DNA from: Neocallimastix lanati (nom. inval.)
Lineage: Eukaryota > Neocallimastigomycota > Neocallimastigomycetes > Neocallimastigales > Neocallimastigaceae
DNA length: 64,000 nucleotides
Reading direction: 5' to 3'
Assembly: GCA_016946835.1 (NCBI GenBank)
Contig: JACVTC010000014.1
Coordinates: 742,501-806,500 of the forward strand
Below the pieces are notes generated by a model, which was not told the origin of the DNA, did not search any database, and saw only the letters and a list, made by a program, of their open reading frames with translations. Every line of letters begins with the position of its first letter. Positions within the stretch are counted from its first letter, which is position 1. Position numbers and translations under genes: made by a program. This document shows positions 13,418 to 24,371 of the stretch, in pieces.

Positions 13418-14320
13418 ATTTGATGTGTATAAAATTTAAATTTTTAATAAAAAGAATTTAAAATTAAATATATATTAAATTTATATTAAGTTAAATTGTA
13501 TTCTTGTGTTTTGAGATTAATAAAAGAAGAAATATATATGAAATTGATAACAAAGTTTTAAATATTTAAAAAGTTATAATATTAAATTAAATATATATAG
13601 AGAAGTTAGGAAGAAGTGTGATGAAAAGTTGTTGAGATTATCATAAAAAATTATTTACTCAATATTAATATGAAGTAAATTGTATTCAAGTACAAATAAT
13701 ATAATTTTATATTTTTAGTTTTTATTTATTTTTTTATTTTTGGTATTATTTTAATTATTTTGAAAGATTTATTTAATTCCATATAATTATTTAATAATGA
13801 TTTTAAATATCTGAATGTATTTATTTATTTTTATTTTCATCTATTTATTTATTTATTTTTTCTTTTTACTTTTATTTATTATTTTCTTTTTTATTACATA
13901 TATAAAATAATTTTTTTTTTATTAATAAAGTTTAGTTTTTATTTTGAACTATATGTTGAAGTCTGAGACGTTTTGATTCTGACCATAAAAAAAATTTTTT
14001 AATTTTCATTAATGACCTTGAATCTTGAACTCTTGAACAAGAAAGTGAGTTATGGGAATTCTTTAATAAAAAAATAACAATTTGTAACGAAATTATTCAT
14101 GGAATTGCTAAAAAGTACTATATTAATATGGATTAACTATTTCATCCTAAGAGTTAACTATAATAATAATATGTATTATTTGAAGGTTATTTATATGATT
14201 ACAAAACACTTACTTATTAAATGAATAAAAACGTCACAAAAAGTCAATTCTTTTAATAGTAATTCAAATAAACATTAGAATACGTATCAATTAATTTTTA
14301 CTAAAAAAAAACAAACTCCA
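13418..14320. other. Intergenic, 3' flank of RPL17 and possible relic ORF
   Basis: This holds the RPL17 3' UTR and then T-rich sequence. One short stretch looks less random: near 14020-14136 a plus-strand frame reads EQESELWEFFNKK followed by IIHGIAKKYYINMD and a stop, 35 codons after a preceding stop. It has no start codon or splice context I could defend. It may be a decayed coding fragment or the upstream part of the next locus. Nothing else stands out. Confidence 0.4.
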
Positions 14321-14632
14321 ATGATTCCAAATGATTTAGAGGATAGTCGTTGCTGTTGGATTACATCAACATTACAAGTTTTATGTAATTTACCAGGTGT
14401 TGAGACAGATTTTCCAAGGTAATCCAATAATAAAAAAAAAATTTTTTTTTTCTTTTCTTTTCTTAATTAACAATTTTTAATATATATTACTATATATATA
14501 CATATATAATTTTTTAATATTTCATGTTTATATTATATATATATTATATAAAAAAAATATTCATCTATTAATATATATATATATACTTTATATTTTATAT
14601 TTTATCATATATATAAAATCTATATATTTATT

Positions 14633-14669
<37 letters not shown>

Positions 14670-15434
14670 ATTTTTTAATAATTATCAATTATATATTATT
14701 ATTGCTACAAATTTTATATTATAATTACTATTATTAATATTATTATTTTATTATTATTATTATTTTATTATTATTATTTACATATATGTGTAAATTTTAT
14801 AAAATAATATCATAGATATAATTGTATGTTGAATGATACTCAACGTGAGTTATATAAAATATTACAAATTATTCAAAGTGATGATGATACTTTAAAAGAA
14901 ATAATAAAAATAAATGAAAATGATCCAAAATTATTAGCAAATTTAAATAACAACAGTAGTTCATGTACCGTTAATCCTACGACATTAATAAAAACACTAT
15001 TTACTTCAATACAAGATCCATTCATTGATTACTTTAGTGGCATAATACAGACTTCGTATAAAACATCTAATGGTTTATGCGTTGCAGATAATATGAATCG
15101 TGTAAATTATTCATCAGAATTTGCTCGTGTACTGCTTGATAAAATTTTAGTGGGTACTCGATTAAGATCGAGATTTCAAGCCACTATCATATGTAGAGAT
15201 ATGTGTAGTCTATGTAAAAAAAAATCACAGAAATCTGTAATGAAATATTGTCGTTTCTTCCCGTTACTTTTAACGAAAGAACTTAAAGCAAATAATAATT
15301 ATGAAATTTCTTTTATTGATATCATGCGTGAAGAGCTTAATCATTTACCTGTTTTCATAGATGAGTCGGAAGATAACGAAGAAAATCAAAATTATGAACA
15401 TACTATGGATATAGATACCAGTTCTAAAAAATAA
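14321..15434 (+). CDS. Putative small protein with ubiquitin-hydrolase-like Cys box
   Basis: Two exons: 14321-14418 and 14816-15434. The 397-nt GT-AG intron contains a poly(T) tract; the exons sum to 717 nt, giving 238 aa. The N-terminus has RCCWITSTLQVLCNLPGVE, which resembles the Cys box of ubiquitin-specific proteases (C19, usual pattern N-x-C-W-x-N-S-x-L-Q) with a free Cys at the nucleophile position. A later CSLCKKK with a nearby Cys could be half of a zinc finger. I cannot find the His box, and 238 aa is too short for a complete USP domain. It could be a truncated protease, a non-catalytic homologue or a diverged family. The C-terminus is acidic and probably disordered. The splice junction is supported because it keeps one frame; the function is only a suggestion. 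Confidence 0.5.
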
Positions 15435-15546
15435 GAAAATGAGATACCTTTTATTATTTTAAATAATAATGGTAAAAGAAAAAATTATTGTAATAAATTT
15501 TCATTTTATTTGGTATAAGCCACAATTAATATAAATAGATATAATT

Positions 15547-15600
15547 GGGGGTGTCATTTCGAAAATTTTCATTACATAAATTTGTATTTTGTTGTAGTGC
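15547..15600 (+). repeat. MULE-A left terminal inverted repeat
   Basis: It starts GGGGGTGTCATTTCG and continues AAAATTTTCATTACATAAATT then TGTATTTTGTTGTA. It pairs with 19672-19725. A second CATTTCGG copy lies just inside, near 15600. Confidence 0.8.
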
Positions 15601-15869
15601 ATTTCGGAAAACATGGCGTATTATAATGTAATAAATAAATAAATGAATAAATATATTATAAATGAATAAATAAATTTTTAAATAATAATAAAAATAATTA
15701 AGACAAACGTTTATTATGACTAAAAAAATTTTTTTTAGAAAATTAAATAAAAATATATATATATATAATTACTACATATATAAAATAATTATATTTTTTT
15801 TATTTTATTTTAAATATTATTAATTATTATTAATACATTAATACCTTGTTTATATTATCAACAGAAAAT

Positions 15870-16835
15870 ACAGATTGAATAAAATAAAATAAAATGAAAT
15901 AAAATAAAATAAAATAAATAGTAGAAACATAAATATAAGTACAGATTGAATAAAATAGAATAAAATAAAATAAATAGTAGAAACATAAATATAAGTACAG
16001 ATTGAATAAAATAAAATAAAATAAAATAAATAGTAGAAACATAAATATAAGTACAGATTGAATAAAATAAAATAAAATAAAATAAAATAAAATAAATAGT
16101 AGAATATTAATTAAGAAAGTACAAATTGAATAAAATAAAATAAAATAAAATAAAATAAAATAAAATAAAATAAAATAAAATAAAATAAAATAAAATAAAA
16201 TAAAATAAAATAAAATAAAATAAAATAAAATAAAATAAAATAAAATAAAATAAAATAAAATAAAATAAAATAAAATAAAATAAAATAAAATAAAATAAAA
16301 TAAAATAAAATAAAATAAAATAAAATAAAATAAAATAAAATAAAATAAAATAAAATAAAATAAAATAAAATAAAATAAAATAAAATAAAATAAAATAAAA
16401 TAAAATAAAATAAAATAAAATAAAATAAAATAAAATAAAATAAAATAAAATAAAATAAAATAAAATAAAATAAAATAAAATAAAATAAAATAAAATAAAA
16501 TAAAATAAAATAAAATAAAATAAATAAATAAAATAAATAGTAGAAATATAAATATAAAGTATAGATCGAATAAAATAAAATAAAATGAAATAAAATAAAA
16601 TAAAATAAATAGTAGAATATGAATATAAAGTACAGATTGAATAAAATAAAATAAAATAAAATAAAATAAAATAAAATAAAATAAAATAAAATAAAATAAA
16701 ATAAAATAAAATAAAATAAAATAAAATAAAATAAAATAAAATAAAATAAAATAAAATAAAATAAAATAAAATAAAATAAAATAAAAGTAGAATATTAAAT
16801 AAGAAAGTACAGATTGAATAAAATAAAATAAAATA
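15870..16835. repeat. AAAAT microsatellite / minisatellite array inside MULE-A
   Basis: Units of the form AGTAGAAACATAAATATAAG, then TACAGATTGAATAAAAT, are each followed by a variable run of AAAAT. One pure (TAAAA)n run spans roughly 16129-16530 and another roughly 16635-16790. The array lies at the same place in MULE-C, where it is over three times longer. It carries no gene; the open frames across it are products of the 5-bp repeat. Confidence 0.95.
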
Positions 16836-17577
16836 TAATAATTATTTTATATATATAGGAATCTTATATATTTTAATTTTTTTTCATTTATTTTTCTAAA
16901 AAAAAAAATTTAGTTATAATAATGTTTGTCTTTTAATTATTATATTTTATTATAGTAAATAAAAAAATTTAAATGAAAAGTAAATAATTTTAATTATTTA
17001 TAATTCATATTTTCATAAACGATATATATATATATATTAATTTAAATGATATAAGAATTAAAAATTAAAACAATAAGAGTTGAATAATTAATCCTATTAA
17101 AATAATTAATTATTTGCATAGTAATATTTATAATGTTTGATCAATATGAATCAATTATTATTAAAATATAATAATAACAATTATAATTTTAATAAAATAA
17201 TAAAAATCTTTTATTGAATTTAATATTTTTAATAACATAATTAATTTTGAAAAGTATGTTGATATTAATAAAATTTATAATTTTATAATATTGATATTGA
17301 TATTAATAAAATTTATAATTATATAATATTGATATTGATATTAATAAAATTTTAACTAGTATCAAATAAATCGGTTTTAGTTATAAATTACTTAATAAAA
17401 ATAACTAAAAGATAATTTCTATTAAGATTATTAAATAAACACAATAGGTAAATAAATTTGTATTTTTCTAGCATTTTTTTAAATTAAGATTATTTAATTA
17501 TTATTTAAACGATTATAAATATAAATTTAAAATAAATAAATTTTTATTTTTCTAGCATTTTTTTAAATTAAGATTAT

Positions 17578-19011
17578 TTATTTTAAATTAATATTTATAT
17601 CGTTTAAATCAATTAAACATTCTTTCCATAATTTAATTAATTCATTTCTGTTGCATCCATTATAAAATAAATTTATTTCCTTACTTTTGTAATTTTCAAT
17701 TAAAATTTTAATTTCATCAGTTGCACTAAATATTTTTTGCTTTTTTTTCCAATTTCCTTTAGTTCTCCTTTGATAATCATTATAAGATAAGTTTTCTTCT
17801 TTTAATATATATATTAATTTATAAAATAAATGTTTATTTGGAAATATATTATTTAAGTAACTATTATAAGATTCTGATGCATTGTTTGTTAAATGCTCTA
17901 TATTTTCATAATAATTCCAATTATTAACATTATACTTAAGTAAATAATTTTTATTAAAATATTCTAAAAATTGCTGAAAATTATTATACTTTTTTTTTTG
18001 ACAAATTCTTTTTATTATAATATAAATATCAAATATATAGTTAGGGTTTATAAACGGTAAGTTCGAAATAGCTTTATAATAAATATATACATCATTATTA
18101 TTCTTCACTTCATGATAACATAATATATTTTTTTGTTTTTCTAATGATCTTTTGTAATGCCAAACACAATATTTAATATTTATATTGGGAAAAACTTTTT
18201 TTGCGGCATTAGATATACCTTGTTCAAAATCACAATGAAAATTAATTGTAGTAATTAATGTATTACTCCTAAATTTATTTGCATTTTTTTTTATTTCTTT
18301 AAATAATGTTTCATATGTAGATTGTTTTTTATTTTTTAATATAGAAATGGAAGTAGTGTAAAGCATATTAAATTCTCCAACATAAGTTCTTGTTATAAAT
18401 AACTGATAACTAAATTTCGGAGCTGCATAAAATGTACCGTCCGCAAATAATTTTTTATGATAATTCGAAAATAAATATGCTTGGAATGGTGATTGAAAGA
18501 TTATTAGATCAGTATTTTTAAATATCATAAAATTTTCATTTCTTTTCGTTTTATAATATTCTGATTCAATGGGAATATCATCAAAACTTTTTATGTTTGG
18601 AGGAAATTGTTTATTTATATTTCTTATTATTTGGGATCTAATTGTATTATATTCGGGACATATAAGTCCCATTTCTTGAGAAACGGCATTAAATATATGT
18701 TTAGGTTTTATATCCATAGGAATGGAATTTTTCTTAATTTTTTCCTTAATTTTATGCTTTAATACTGATATAGACACATCAATTTCTTTTTCGAGATGGT
18801 TATGTAAACTTTCATATTTTAAAACCTCCTTTTTATCATTTAAAATAATTAAAGATTTACATTTATTTAAAGTCTTATATTCAGTGCATCTATAAATTTT
18901 TGATTTATCTTTCCTTTGAAATGAAAAATTAAATTTGTGTTTTTTATTAATAATAATTTGTTCATTTCCTCGATTTGTTTCACTTATTTTAATTTCTATA
19001 TTGTCTTCCAT
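17578..19011 (-). CDS. FLYWCH-MULE transposase (intact)
   Basis: Uninterrupted 477-aa frame. Residues about 25-75 form a FLYWCH/WRKY-like zinc finger, with Y40, C42, C51, H70 and H72, for DNA binding. The catalytic core of the Mutator-like (MULE) fold follows: D191 in FADGTF, D261 in HCDFEQGISNA, the family CxxH pair C282/H285 in YCVWHYKRS, and E380 in NNASESYNSYL. All expected acidic residues are present, so the enzyme could be active; it should cut the element ends and give 9-bp target duplications. The tail is Lys/Asn-rich. A near-identical but frameshifted copy lies at 56510-57942 and a diverged relic in MULE-B. The start Met is preceded by TAATTATTA, and the region upstream runs into the right terminal repeat. 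Confidence 0.92.
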   Translation of the reverse strand: MEDNIEIKISETNRGNEQIIINKKHKFNFSFQRKDKSKIYRCTEYKTLNKCKSLIILNDKKEVLKYESLHNHLEKEIDVSISVLKHKIKEKIKKNSIPMDIKPKHIFNAVSQEMGLICPEYNTIRSQIIRNINKQFPPNIKSFDDIPIESEYYKTKRNENFMIFKNTDLIIFQSPFQAYLFSNYHKKLFADGTFYAAPKFSYQLFITRTYVGEFNMLYTTSISILKNKKQSTYETLFKEIKKNANKFRSNTLITTINFHCDFEQGISNAAKKVFPNINIKYCVWHYKRSLEKQKNILCYHEVKNNNDVYIYYKAISNLPFINPNYIFDIYIIIKRICQKKKYNNFQQFLEYFNKNYLLKYNVNNWNYYENIEHLTNNASESYNSYLNNIFPNKHLFYKLIYILKEENLSYNDYQRRTKGNWKKKQKIFSATDEIKILIENYKSKEINLFYNGCNRNELIKLWKECLIDLNDININLK

Positions 19012-19671
19012 TAATAATTAAAATTTTTCAATAAAATATTTTAATAAATATACTTTTAATTGCTTTGAAACTTTTTTTTTTTTTTTTAATATTTAAAATA
19101 ATAAACCTTTTTTAATTTATTATATAATTATTTAAATAATTATTTAATTATTAATTATTTATTATTTCTTTATTTACTATTTTATTTATTTATTTTTATT
19201 TTTATTTTTTATTTTTTATTTTATTTTTTTTATTTTTTAATGCTTAAAAAATAAATTTTTATTTATTTTTATTTTATTTTTTAAGCATTAAAAAATAAAA
19301 TGTATATTTATTTTTTATTTTATTTTTCAATGTTAAATAGAAATACCTAACCTAATTATTATTTATTGAAGAGTTGTATTTCGCCAAAAGTTGAATTTCG
19401 TCCAGTTGAATTTCGCCAAATTCTTGGTGGCTTATAAATTTTTGTCATAAAATATTACCACATTTATTATTCACTCCATATTGTGAATATATGGCTTTTT
19501 AAAAATTGTAGAAAAAAACCACAAAAATATGATACAATTAGATATACGCCCCACGTAATATTACGTGTTTGAAAATTTTTGAGAATTGTAATTTTATTTA
19601 TTTAATTAATTAATTATTATTCATTAAATTTTTAATAAAATTAAGTGGCTTAAAATTAAAAATATTTAAGC

Positions 19672-19725
19672 CATACAACAAAATACAAATTTTTATAATA
19701 AAAATTTTCGAAATGCACAATCCCC
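19672..19725 (-). repeat. MULE-A right terminal inverted repeat
   Basis: On the minus strand this reads GGGGATTGTGCATTTCG, then AAAATTTTTATTATAAAAATT, then TGTATTTTGTTGTA, and it matches the left end. It is followed inward by a TAAGCCAC motif that is also repeated at 19643-19650 in reverse. Confidence 0.8.
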
Positions 19726-20194
19726 TTTATTATTTATTATTTATTATATATTATTTATTATTTATTTATTATTTATTATTTATTGTTTATTATATATTAT
19801 TTATTATTTATTTATTATTTATTATTTATTATTTATTATTTATTATTTATTATTTATTATTTATTATTCAATTATTCAATTATTTATTATTCAATTATTT
19901 ATTATTTATTATTTAATTATTTATTATTTATTATTTATTATTAATTATTTATTATTAATTAAAAGTTTTTTAATTAAAGTTTTTCGAACTTGGTTTTTTC
20001 TGTTTTTTCTGTTTTTTCTGTTTTTTTTTTTTGTCTTTTACTGGATATCTTAAACTGCTTTTCATTTAGTTTAATATATGGAAAAGTATATTTGAATATA
20101 TATTAATCATAATTTTATATATATCAATTTATATAATTTATATATTTGTTTATATAGAATTAAAAAAAATTTTTTTTCACTATTATAATATGAT
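19726..20194. other. Low-complexity spacer between MULE-A and MULE-B
   Basis: A long TTATTA/TTTATTATTTA microsatellite runs from 19726 to about 19955. It is followed by three TTTTTTCTG-type units near 19995-20020 and ordinary AT-rich sequence. There is no coding signal. Expansion of this repeat may have destroyed the MULE-A target duplication. Confidence 0.65.
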
Positions 20195-20203
20195 ATAAAA
20201 TTT
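20195..20203. repeat. MULE-B target-site duplication, left copy
   Basis: ATAAAATTT, identical to 29382-29390, directly flanks the left terminal repeat. Confidence 0.88.
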
Positions 20204-20747
20204 GGGAGTATTGCATTTCGACATAATTTATGTTTGATCATTTATTCATGTATTACAATGTGGCTTGTAAAAATAAATGAATAGGAATAGGGTTAAATTT
20301 ATTTTTATTTTTATTTTTATTTTTTTTTTTTTTTTTAATTTTAAAAACATATACAGTAAAAAAAATATATATAATAAAGTAAATAAAAATAAATAAAAAA
20401 TAAAAAAAAATAAATAATAAAATTATAAAATATAAAAAAAAAAAAAAGTAAAATATAAAATAAAAAAATAAATAATAAAGTAAAATATAAAATAAAAAAA
20501 AATAAATAATAAAATTATAAAATATAAAAAAAAAAAAAAAGTAAAATATAAAATAAAAAAATAAATAATAAAGTAAAATATAAAATAAAAAATGAAAAAA
20601 AAAAAAAAAAAAAAAAAGGAATAAAATAAAATATAAGATAAAAAAAAAATAGATTAAAACAAAAAAAAATAAAATATAAAAAACAAAACTTTTATTTTAA
20701 AATATTTATAATAAATGGATGATCAATTAGAAATAAGTGAAACTAAT

Positions 20748-21373
20748 TGTAATGAATCCGTCAATAAAAAACAGATTATAACAATAAAAAAAAACACTAC
20801 AATTTAAACAAATAAAATTAAAGTAATTTCTTTTATTAATAAATTCTTTTATTAATTATAAACTTCTTTTATGTTATTAACTGTAAAATAGTTAATAACT
20901 AATACATCGATTTAATTAAGAAAAATTACATGTATTTATATTTTTTCTTATTACAATATTAATATATGATGTTATTTAATAATATATATAAAACTATTTA
21001 TTTATAAACAAAAGATTTTTTTTTAATTAATAATTTTTATTATTTATTAATTTACTAAAACTAAAATTAATTTTTTAAACTCTTTATTTTATTTATTATT
21101 TTAATACTTATAATAATTTTAATTATATATTTAATTTTGAAAAACTATTTTTATAAATATTAACTATTTAAGATTATTCCTAAATTAATATCTAACTATT
21201 TAAAACTAAACTAAATTACTTAAACTAATTAAAAAATATTTTCAATTTAAAAAAATAATTAAATTTTATTTCAATAAATTTTATATTAAAAAAATAATTC
21301 ATATACATTAAATAAATTAATTGTACTAAAAATTAAGCTATAAAATGAATTAAAGATTTATTAAATCTTTACA
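20748..21373 (-). repeat. Gypsy 3' LTR
   Basis: In element orientation it starts TGTAAAGATTTAATAAATC and ends GGATTCATTACA, the normal TG...CA ends. It is 626 bp, the same length as the other LTR. Confidence 0.93.
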
Positions 21374-21383
21374 ATCTCGCCCT

Positions 21384-22841
21384 TTAAGTCGAGCTCCTGC
21401 GAGACATACGATTTAGTCCGTTTGCTGGTAGATCAATTACAAATGGTTGATATCTATGTCTAACATAGATTTCATTATCACTCAAAGTATTTTCTTTTAT
21501 GTTTATCCTATTCTTTTTGGTTCGACGATAATATTCCTGAATCAATTGTTTATCATAAATTTGATCTTCATCAATCCAAGTATCCTCATCAGAATCAAGT
21601 CCTTTCCAAGATACAAGAAAACGATTCTTTCCTCTATATTTTCTCATATTAACAATCTTTTCTGGAACTTTATCAAAAGTGTCAGTGGTCAAATTAATAT
21701 TCTTTCTTTTTCTTTTATTTCTGTTTTCGAATTCATTTTTATGATAAGGTTCAAGTAATGATACGTGAAAAACAGGATGACAACGCATATTACTTGGGAG
21801 TTTAAGTTTATAAGCAAGTGAACTAATTTTCTCAACAATTTCAAAAGGACCAAGCATTTGATTAGCAAGTTTTTTCTTAACATTTTTAGTAGTACTTCCT
21901 TTAAGTAACCAAACTTTGTTACCAACTTGGAAATCAGGTGAGGGTAATCTTCTTTGATCCGCATATTTTTTGTAAGTTTCTTTAGCTTTATCTAAGTTTT
22001 CTTTCAGAAATTTAATATTTTCGTTAATATCTTTAACTCTTTGATCAGCTCTATGAGGTCTTTCATTAGATGGAATTTCTAGACTAAATCTAGGATTGAA
22101 TCCATAGTTAGCAAAAAATGGGGATTGATTGATTGATTGTTGTAAAGTATTGTTATAAGCGAATTCAGCAAAAGGTAATAAATCAACCCAATTTGTTTGT
22201 CGTTCATTTATATAACAACGAAGATATTGTTCCAATATCGCGTTCACCCTCTCTGTTTGACCATCAGTCTGCGGATGGTTTGAAGTTGAAAACGAATGCT
22301 TAATACAAAGTAAGTCACATAATCTATTCCAAAATTCAGAGGTGAATTGGGTACCTCTATCAGAAATAATGGAATCAGGGAAACCATGCAATTTAAAAAT
22401 TGAATTAATAAAAGCATCAGCGGCAATTGAAGTAGTAGGAAGACAACGAAGGGGGATAAAATGAGCCATCTTTGTTAAACGATCAACAACCACCATAATA
22501 GTAGTCATATCTTTGGATTTTGGCAATTCAACAATGAAATCCATTGAAATATCAGCCCAAGCTCTATTTGGTGTGGATAATGGGGATAACAAACCATACG
22601 GCTTATGCCTTGGAACTTTAGCACGACAACAAGTTTCACAAGACTTAATAAATTTCTTAACATCATGTCGTAACTTTGGCCACCATAAGTTTCTGTAAAT
22701 TAAATCCGAAGTTTTATTTACACCAAAGTGACCAGCTGTTACCGAATCATGGTGCATTTCTAGAATTCTTGTACGAATATTTTCCGGAACATAGATTAAA
22801 TCATCATAGAGAAGAAATCCTTCATCATCAATTACACACAT
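21384..22841 (-). CDS. Gypsy integrase with C-terminal chromodomain
   Basis: This 485-aa frame is the 3' part of pol. Near the N-terminus is the HHCC zinc-binding segment (HH...AGH...CETCC). The catalytic triad follows: D in SMDFIVELP (about residue 100), D in ISDRGTQF (about 158) and E in DGQTERVNAI (about 196). The C-terminal part has the GPFEIVEKI and HPVFHVSLL motifs and then a chromodomain (about 385-430: MRKYRGKNRFLVSWKGLDS and DTWIDED), which in chromoviruses steers integration to marked chromatin. The frame overlaps the RT frame by 10 nt and is out of register with it. The register is lost at a TGTGTG run, which looks like a 2-base slippage; the Met at 22841 is probably not a real start. 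Confidence 0.9.
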   Translation of the reverse strand: MCVIDDEGFLLYDDLIYVPENIRTRILEMHHDSVTAGHFGVNKTSDLIYRNLWWPKLRHDVKKFIKSCETCCRAKVPRHKPYGLLSPLSTPNRAWADISMDFIVELPKSKDMTTIMVVVDRLTKMAHFIPLRCLPTTSIAADAFINSIFKLHGFPDSIISDRGTQFTSEFWNRLCDLLCIKHSFSTSNHPQTDGQTERVNAILEQYLRCYINERQTNWVDLLPFAEFAYNNTLQQSINQSPFFANYGFNPRFSLEIPSNERPHRADQRVKDINENIKFLKENLDKAKETYKKYADQRRLPSPDFQVGNKVWLLKGSTTKNVKKKLANQMLGPFEIVEKISSLAYKLKLPSNMRCHPVFHVSLLEPYHKNEFENRNKRKRKNINLTTDTFDKVPEKIVNMRKYRGKNRFLVSWKGLDSDEDTWIDEDQIYDKQLIQEYYRRTKKNRINIKENTLSDNEIYVRHRYQPFVIDLPANGLNRMSRRSST

Positions 22842-24229
22842 TTATCAATATTTCTAATAGGAGCAGTATCTTTATTATTACTAGAAAGAAAAGTTTTAAT
22901 TTTGTTATACAATTCATCATCTTTAAGTGAATTTAAAATTGAATTACATAAGCAATCATCAGAAGCATTACAGTTAATAACACGACAAGAAACAGTCTGA
23001 GGGTAATTAAAAAGATGATCACTTCTTCTAGATAAGATATCAGGTTTTCCAGACTTCTTACCAGCACGATAAACTAAATTAAAATCGAAACGAGAGAGAA
23101 ATTCATACCAATGGATTTGACGTTGCGAGAGCATTTCAGGCTTTCTAGGAAAAGTCAGATTTTTATGATCGGTATAAATTGTAAAAGGATGACGAGCACC
23201 TTCTAAATAGTGACGCCATTCCTCAAGAGCAACTTTAATTGCTAGAACTTCATTATCGTAGATTGGATAATTCTTTTCTGATTTGGTTAAGCTAGATGAG
23301 ATATAAGCTATTGGGTGTAGTTGACCATCGTATTCCTGAGAAAGAATCGCACCAACAGCAAAATTAGAAGCATCTGTTTCAACAACAAAAGGCTTATTAC
23401 TATCAGGGTTTCTCAAAATAGGAGCAGATGTGAACAACTCTTTTAATTTATCAAATGCCTTCTGTTGATCAGGACCCCAGTTAAAGGATACATTTTTTCT
23501 TGTAAGTTTATGCAAAGAACGGGCGATTTTAGCAAAATCTTTAATAAAAATCCTATAATAATTGCATAAACCAATAAAAGATTGAACTTCCTTAACTGTG
23601 GTTGGAACAGGCCAATCAAGAATGGCTTTAATTTTATTGGGATCAACCTTTAAACCATCTTTCGATAAAATATAACCAAGAAAAGCAGTTTCAGAGACAT
23701 CAAACTCACATTTCTCGAGTTTGACATATAAATTATTTTCTAATAGTTTCTTTAAAACTTTCTTGACATGAATATGATGTTCTTCTAAACTTTTTGAATA
23801 AATTAAAATATCATCAATATACGAAATAACAAAATCATCTAAGTAATCACTAAGAACATCATTTATAAAATGCTGAAAGGTTGCAGGGGCATTTTTTAAC
23901 CCAAAAGGCATAACCAAATATTCAAAATGTCCATAACGAGTACGAAATGCTGTCTTATACTCATCACCTTCTTTTATTCTTACTAAGTTATAAGCAGATT
24001 TTAAATCCAACTTAGTAAAGAATTTTGCACCTTTAACTCTATCTAGTAATTCACTAATTAAAGGAAGAGGATAGGAATTACGGATGGTCATCTCATTTAA
24101 CTTTCTATAGTCAACACATAATCTCAATGAACTATCCTTCTTATTAACAAACAATATAGGTGCTCCAGCAGGAGATGTCGATTTCCTAATGAAACCTTTT
24201 TCTAAATTTTCTTTGATATACTTCTTCAA
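22832..24229 (-). CDS. Gypsy reverse transcriptase and RNase H
   Basis: This 465-aa frame, counted from the first Met, extends upstream without a Met to about 24395 (IPPIYKNYTEVFNERN, the usual start of gypsy RT). RT motifs: AGAPILFVNKKD, LRLCVDYRKLN, FTKLDLKSAYN, MPFGLKNAPATFQ and the catalytic YIDDIL (about residue 133). RNase H motifs: FVVETDASNFAVGAILSQ, the YTDHKNL loop and KPDILSR. All catalytic residues are visible. Upstream the frame is offset from the linker ORF, and downstream from the integrase ORF. The enzyme copies the element RNA into DNA; here it would be made only if those frame changes are bridged. Confidence 0.92.
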   Translation of the reverse strand: MKKYIKENLEKGFIRKSTSPAGAPILFVNKKDSSLRLCVDYRKLNEMTIRNSYPLPLISELLDRVKGAKFFTKLDLKSAYNLVRIKEGDEYKTAFRTRYGHFEYLVMPFGLKNAPATFQHFINDVLSDYLDDFVISYIDDILIYSKSLEEHHIHVKKVLKKLLENNLYVKLEKCEFDVSETAFLGYILSKDGLKVDPNKIKAILDWPVPTTVKEVQSFIGLCNYYRIFIKDFAKIARSLHKLTRKNVSFNWGPDQQKAFDKLKELFTSAPILRNPDSNKPFVVETDASNFAVGAILSQEYDGQLHPIAYISSSLTKSEKNYPIYDNEVLAIKVALEEWRHYLEGARHPFTIYTDHKNLTFPRKPEMLSQRQIHWYEFLSRFDFNLVYRAGKKSGKPDILSRRSDHLFNYPQTVSCRVINCNASDDCLCNSILNSLKDDELYNKIKTFLSSNNKDTAPIRNIDKCV

Positions 24230-24371
24230 TTCGTCTCTTTCTACTTCTGTTAAAGGATAAATAGGACCATAAAATAAATTTGAATTATCCTTTAATCTTA
24301 TTTCACAATCATACTCACGATGTGGAGGGAGTATGTCGCAATTTCTTTCATTGAATACTTCTGTATAATTT

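Larger units (their letters stand above)
15547..19725 (-). mobile_element. MULE-A: FLYWCH-MULE DNA transposon
   Basis: The ends are inverted copies of about 50 bp, both reading from the tip G-rich, then CATTTCGAAAATTTT, then AAATTTGTATTTTGTTGTA. Between them lie an AAAAT minisatellite (15870-16835), a block shared with MULE-C (16850-17577), the transposase on the minus strand (17578-19011) and a subterminal region. That region has repeated ATTTCG motifs (19378-19425) and a long AATGCTT/AAGCATT inverted repeat (19238-19310). The flanks do not show the expected 9-bp duplication, so at least one end was rearranged after insertion. A second copy lies at 52177-58830 and an older relative at 20204-29381. 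Confidence 0.85.

Noticed and set aside
15830-16042. Open frame of 70 codons in MULE-A
   Set aside because: Same minisatellite artefact as in MULE-C.
21373-21420. GC-richer patch next to the gypsy LTR as a possible tRNA
   Set aside because: It is the purine tract and the end of the integrase frame; no cloverleaf can be drawn. No tRNA was found anywhere in the window.
21384-24229. Programmed frameshifting between gypsy RT and integrase
   Set aside because: Chromoviruses normally have RT and integrase in one frame, and the offset fits slippage in TGTGTG; kept only as a test in the findings.
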